Shown piece by piece: positions 5,358-5,434 of a stretch of DNA of 5,434 nt. Source of the DNA: Kingella oralis (lineage in GTDB: Bacteria > Pseudomonadota > Gammaproteobacteria > Burkholderiales > Neisseriaceae); contig CAJPSG010000096.1 in the NCBI GenBank assembly GCA_905373195.1, positions 1 through 5,434 on the forward strand, read 5' to 3'. The position numbers and the translations under genes were made by a program. The notes under the pieces are model-generated. The model had not been told where the DNA came from and did no database searches. It was given only the letters and a program-made list of their open reading frames with translations. The number at the start of each line of letters is the position of its first letter. Position 1 is the stretch's first letter.

Positions 5358-5434
5358 ATGAACGCTTCTAATCAAACAACCGCTCCGCCGCGTGCGGGCA
5401 ACAACAATCTTGCGCTTTCCGTGGTGGGCGCGCT
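5358..5434 (+). CDS. Start of an unidentified gene, cut by the right edge
   Basis: An ATG at 5358 is preceded by AAAGGA (5346-5351) at a spacing of six bases, and the frame stays open to the edge. The 25 visible residues begin MNASNQTTAPPRAGNNN and continue LALSVVGA. A short polar, Pro/Asn-rich N-terminus running into a hydrophobic stretch would fit a membrane protein whose first segment starts near residue 18, but too little is present to name a family. It lies 110 bases after ychF, behind a DUS hairpin, so it probably has its own promoter. Confidence 0.65.
   Translation, partial: MNASNQTTAPPRAGNNNLALSVVGA

Overview
The window looks like a chromosomal segment from a member of the Neisseriaceae. 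The main evidence is eight exact copies of the 12-mer AGGCAGCCTGAA (either strand) plus three one-mismatch copies. This is the AG-kingDUS dialect of the DNA uptake sequence, known from Kingella and close relatives. Several copies form inverted pairs behind genes, as is usual in this family. YchF is also very close to the proteobacterial form. I do not assign a species. All supported genes are on the + strand.

Layout. (1) 1-3021 is a compact gene cluster: the C-terminal end of a probable periplasmic substrate-binding protein (to 272), a membrane-anchored CheA-like histidine kinase with Hpt and ATPase domains in one chain (283-2631), and a single-domain CheY-like response regulator (2647-3021). 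It is closed by a strong stem-loop terminator (3037-3067). (2) 3022-3240 holds that terminator, one DUS and a weak promoter candidate. (3) 3241-3846 is a Frm2/YdgI-like nitroreductase. (4) 3847-4155 is a DUS-dense intergenic region with a terminator-type hairpin, a second DUS hairpin and an extended -10 promoter for the next gene. (5) 4156-5247 is ychF, followed by a third DUS hairpin. (6) 5358 to the right edge is the first 25 codons of an unidentified gene.

How they may work together. The first three genes read as a sensory module: a periplasmic binding protein presents a ligand to the kinase's periplasmic domain, the kinase autophosphorylates on its Hpt histidine, and phosphate moves to the CheY-like protein. 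The kinase has no visible CheW-like or P2 domain, and the regulator has no output domain, so this is not a standard chemotaxis array and its output cannot be read from the window. The nitroreductase and ychF appear to be separate transcription units with housekeeping or stress roles.

A caution: bases 1-53 are a perfect reverse complement of bases 2071-2123 inside the kinase gene. This probably marks an assembly or library chimera at the left edge, so the first 53 bases should not be trusted as part of the binding-protein gene.
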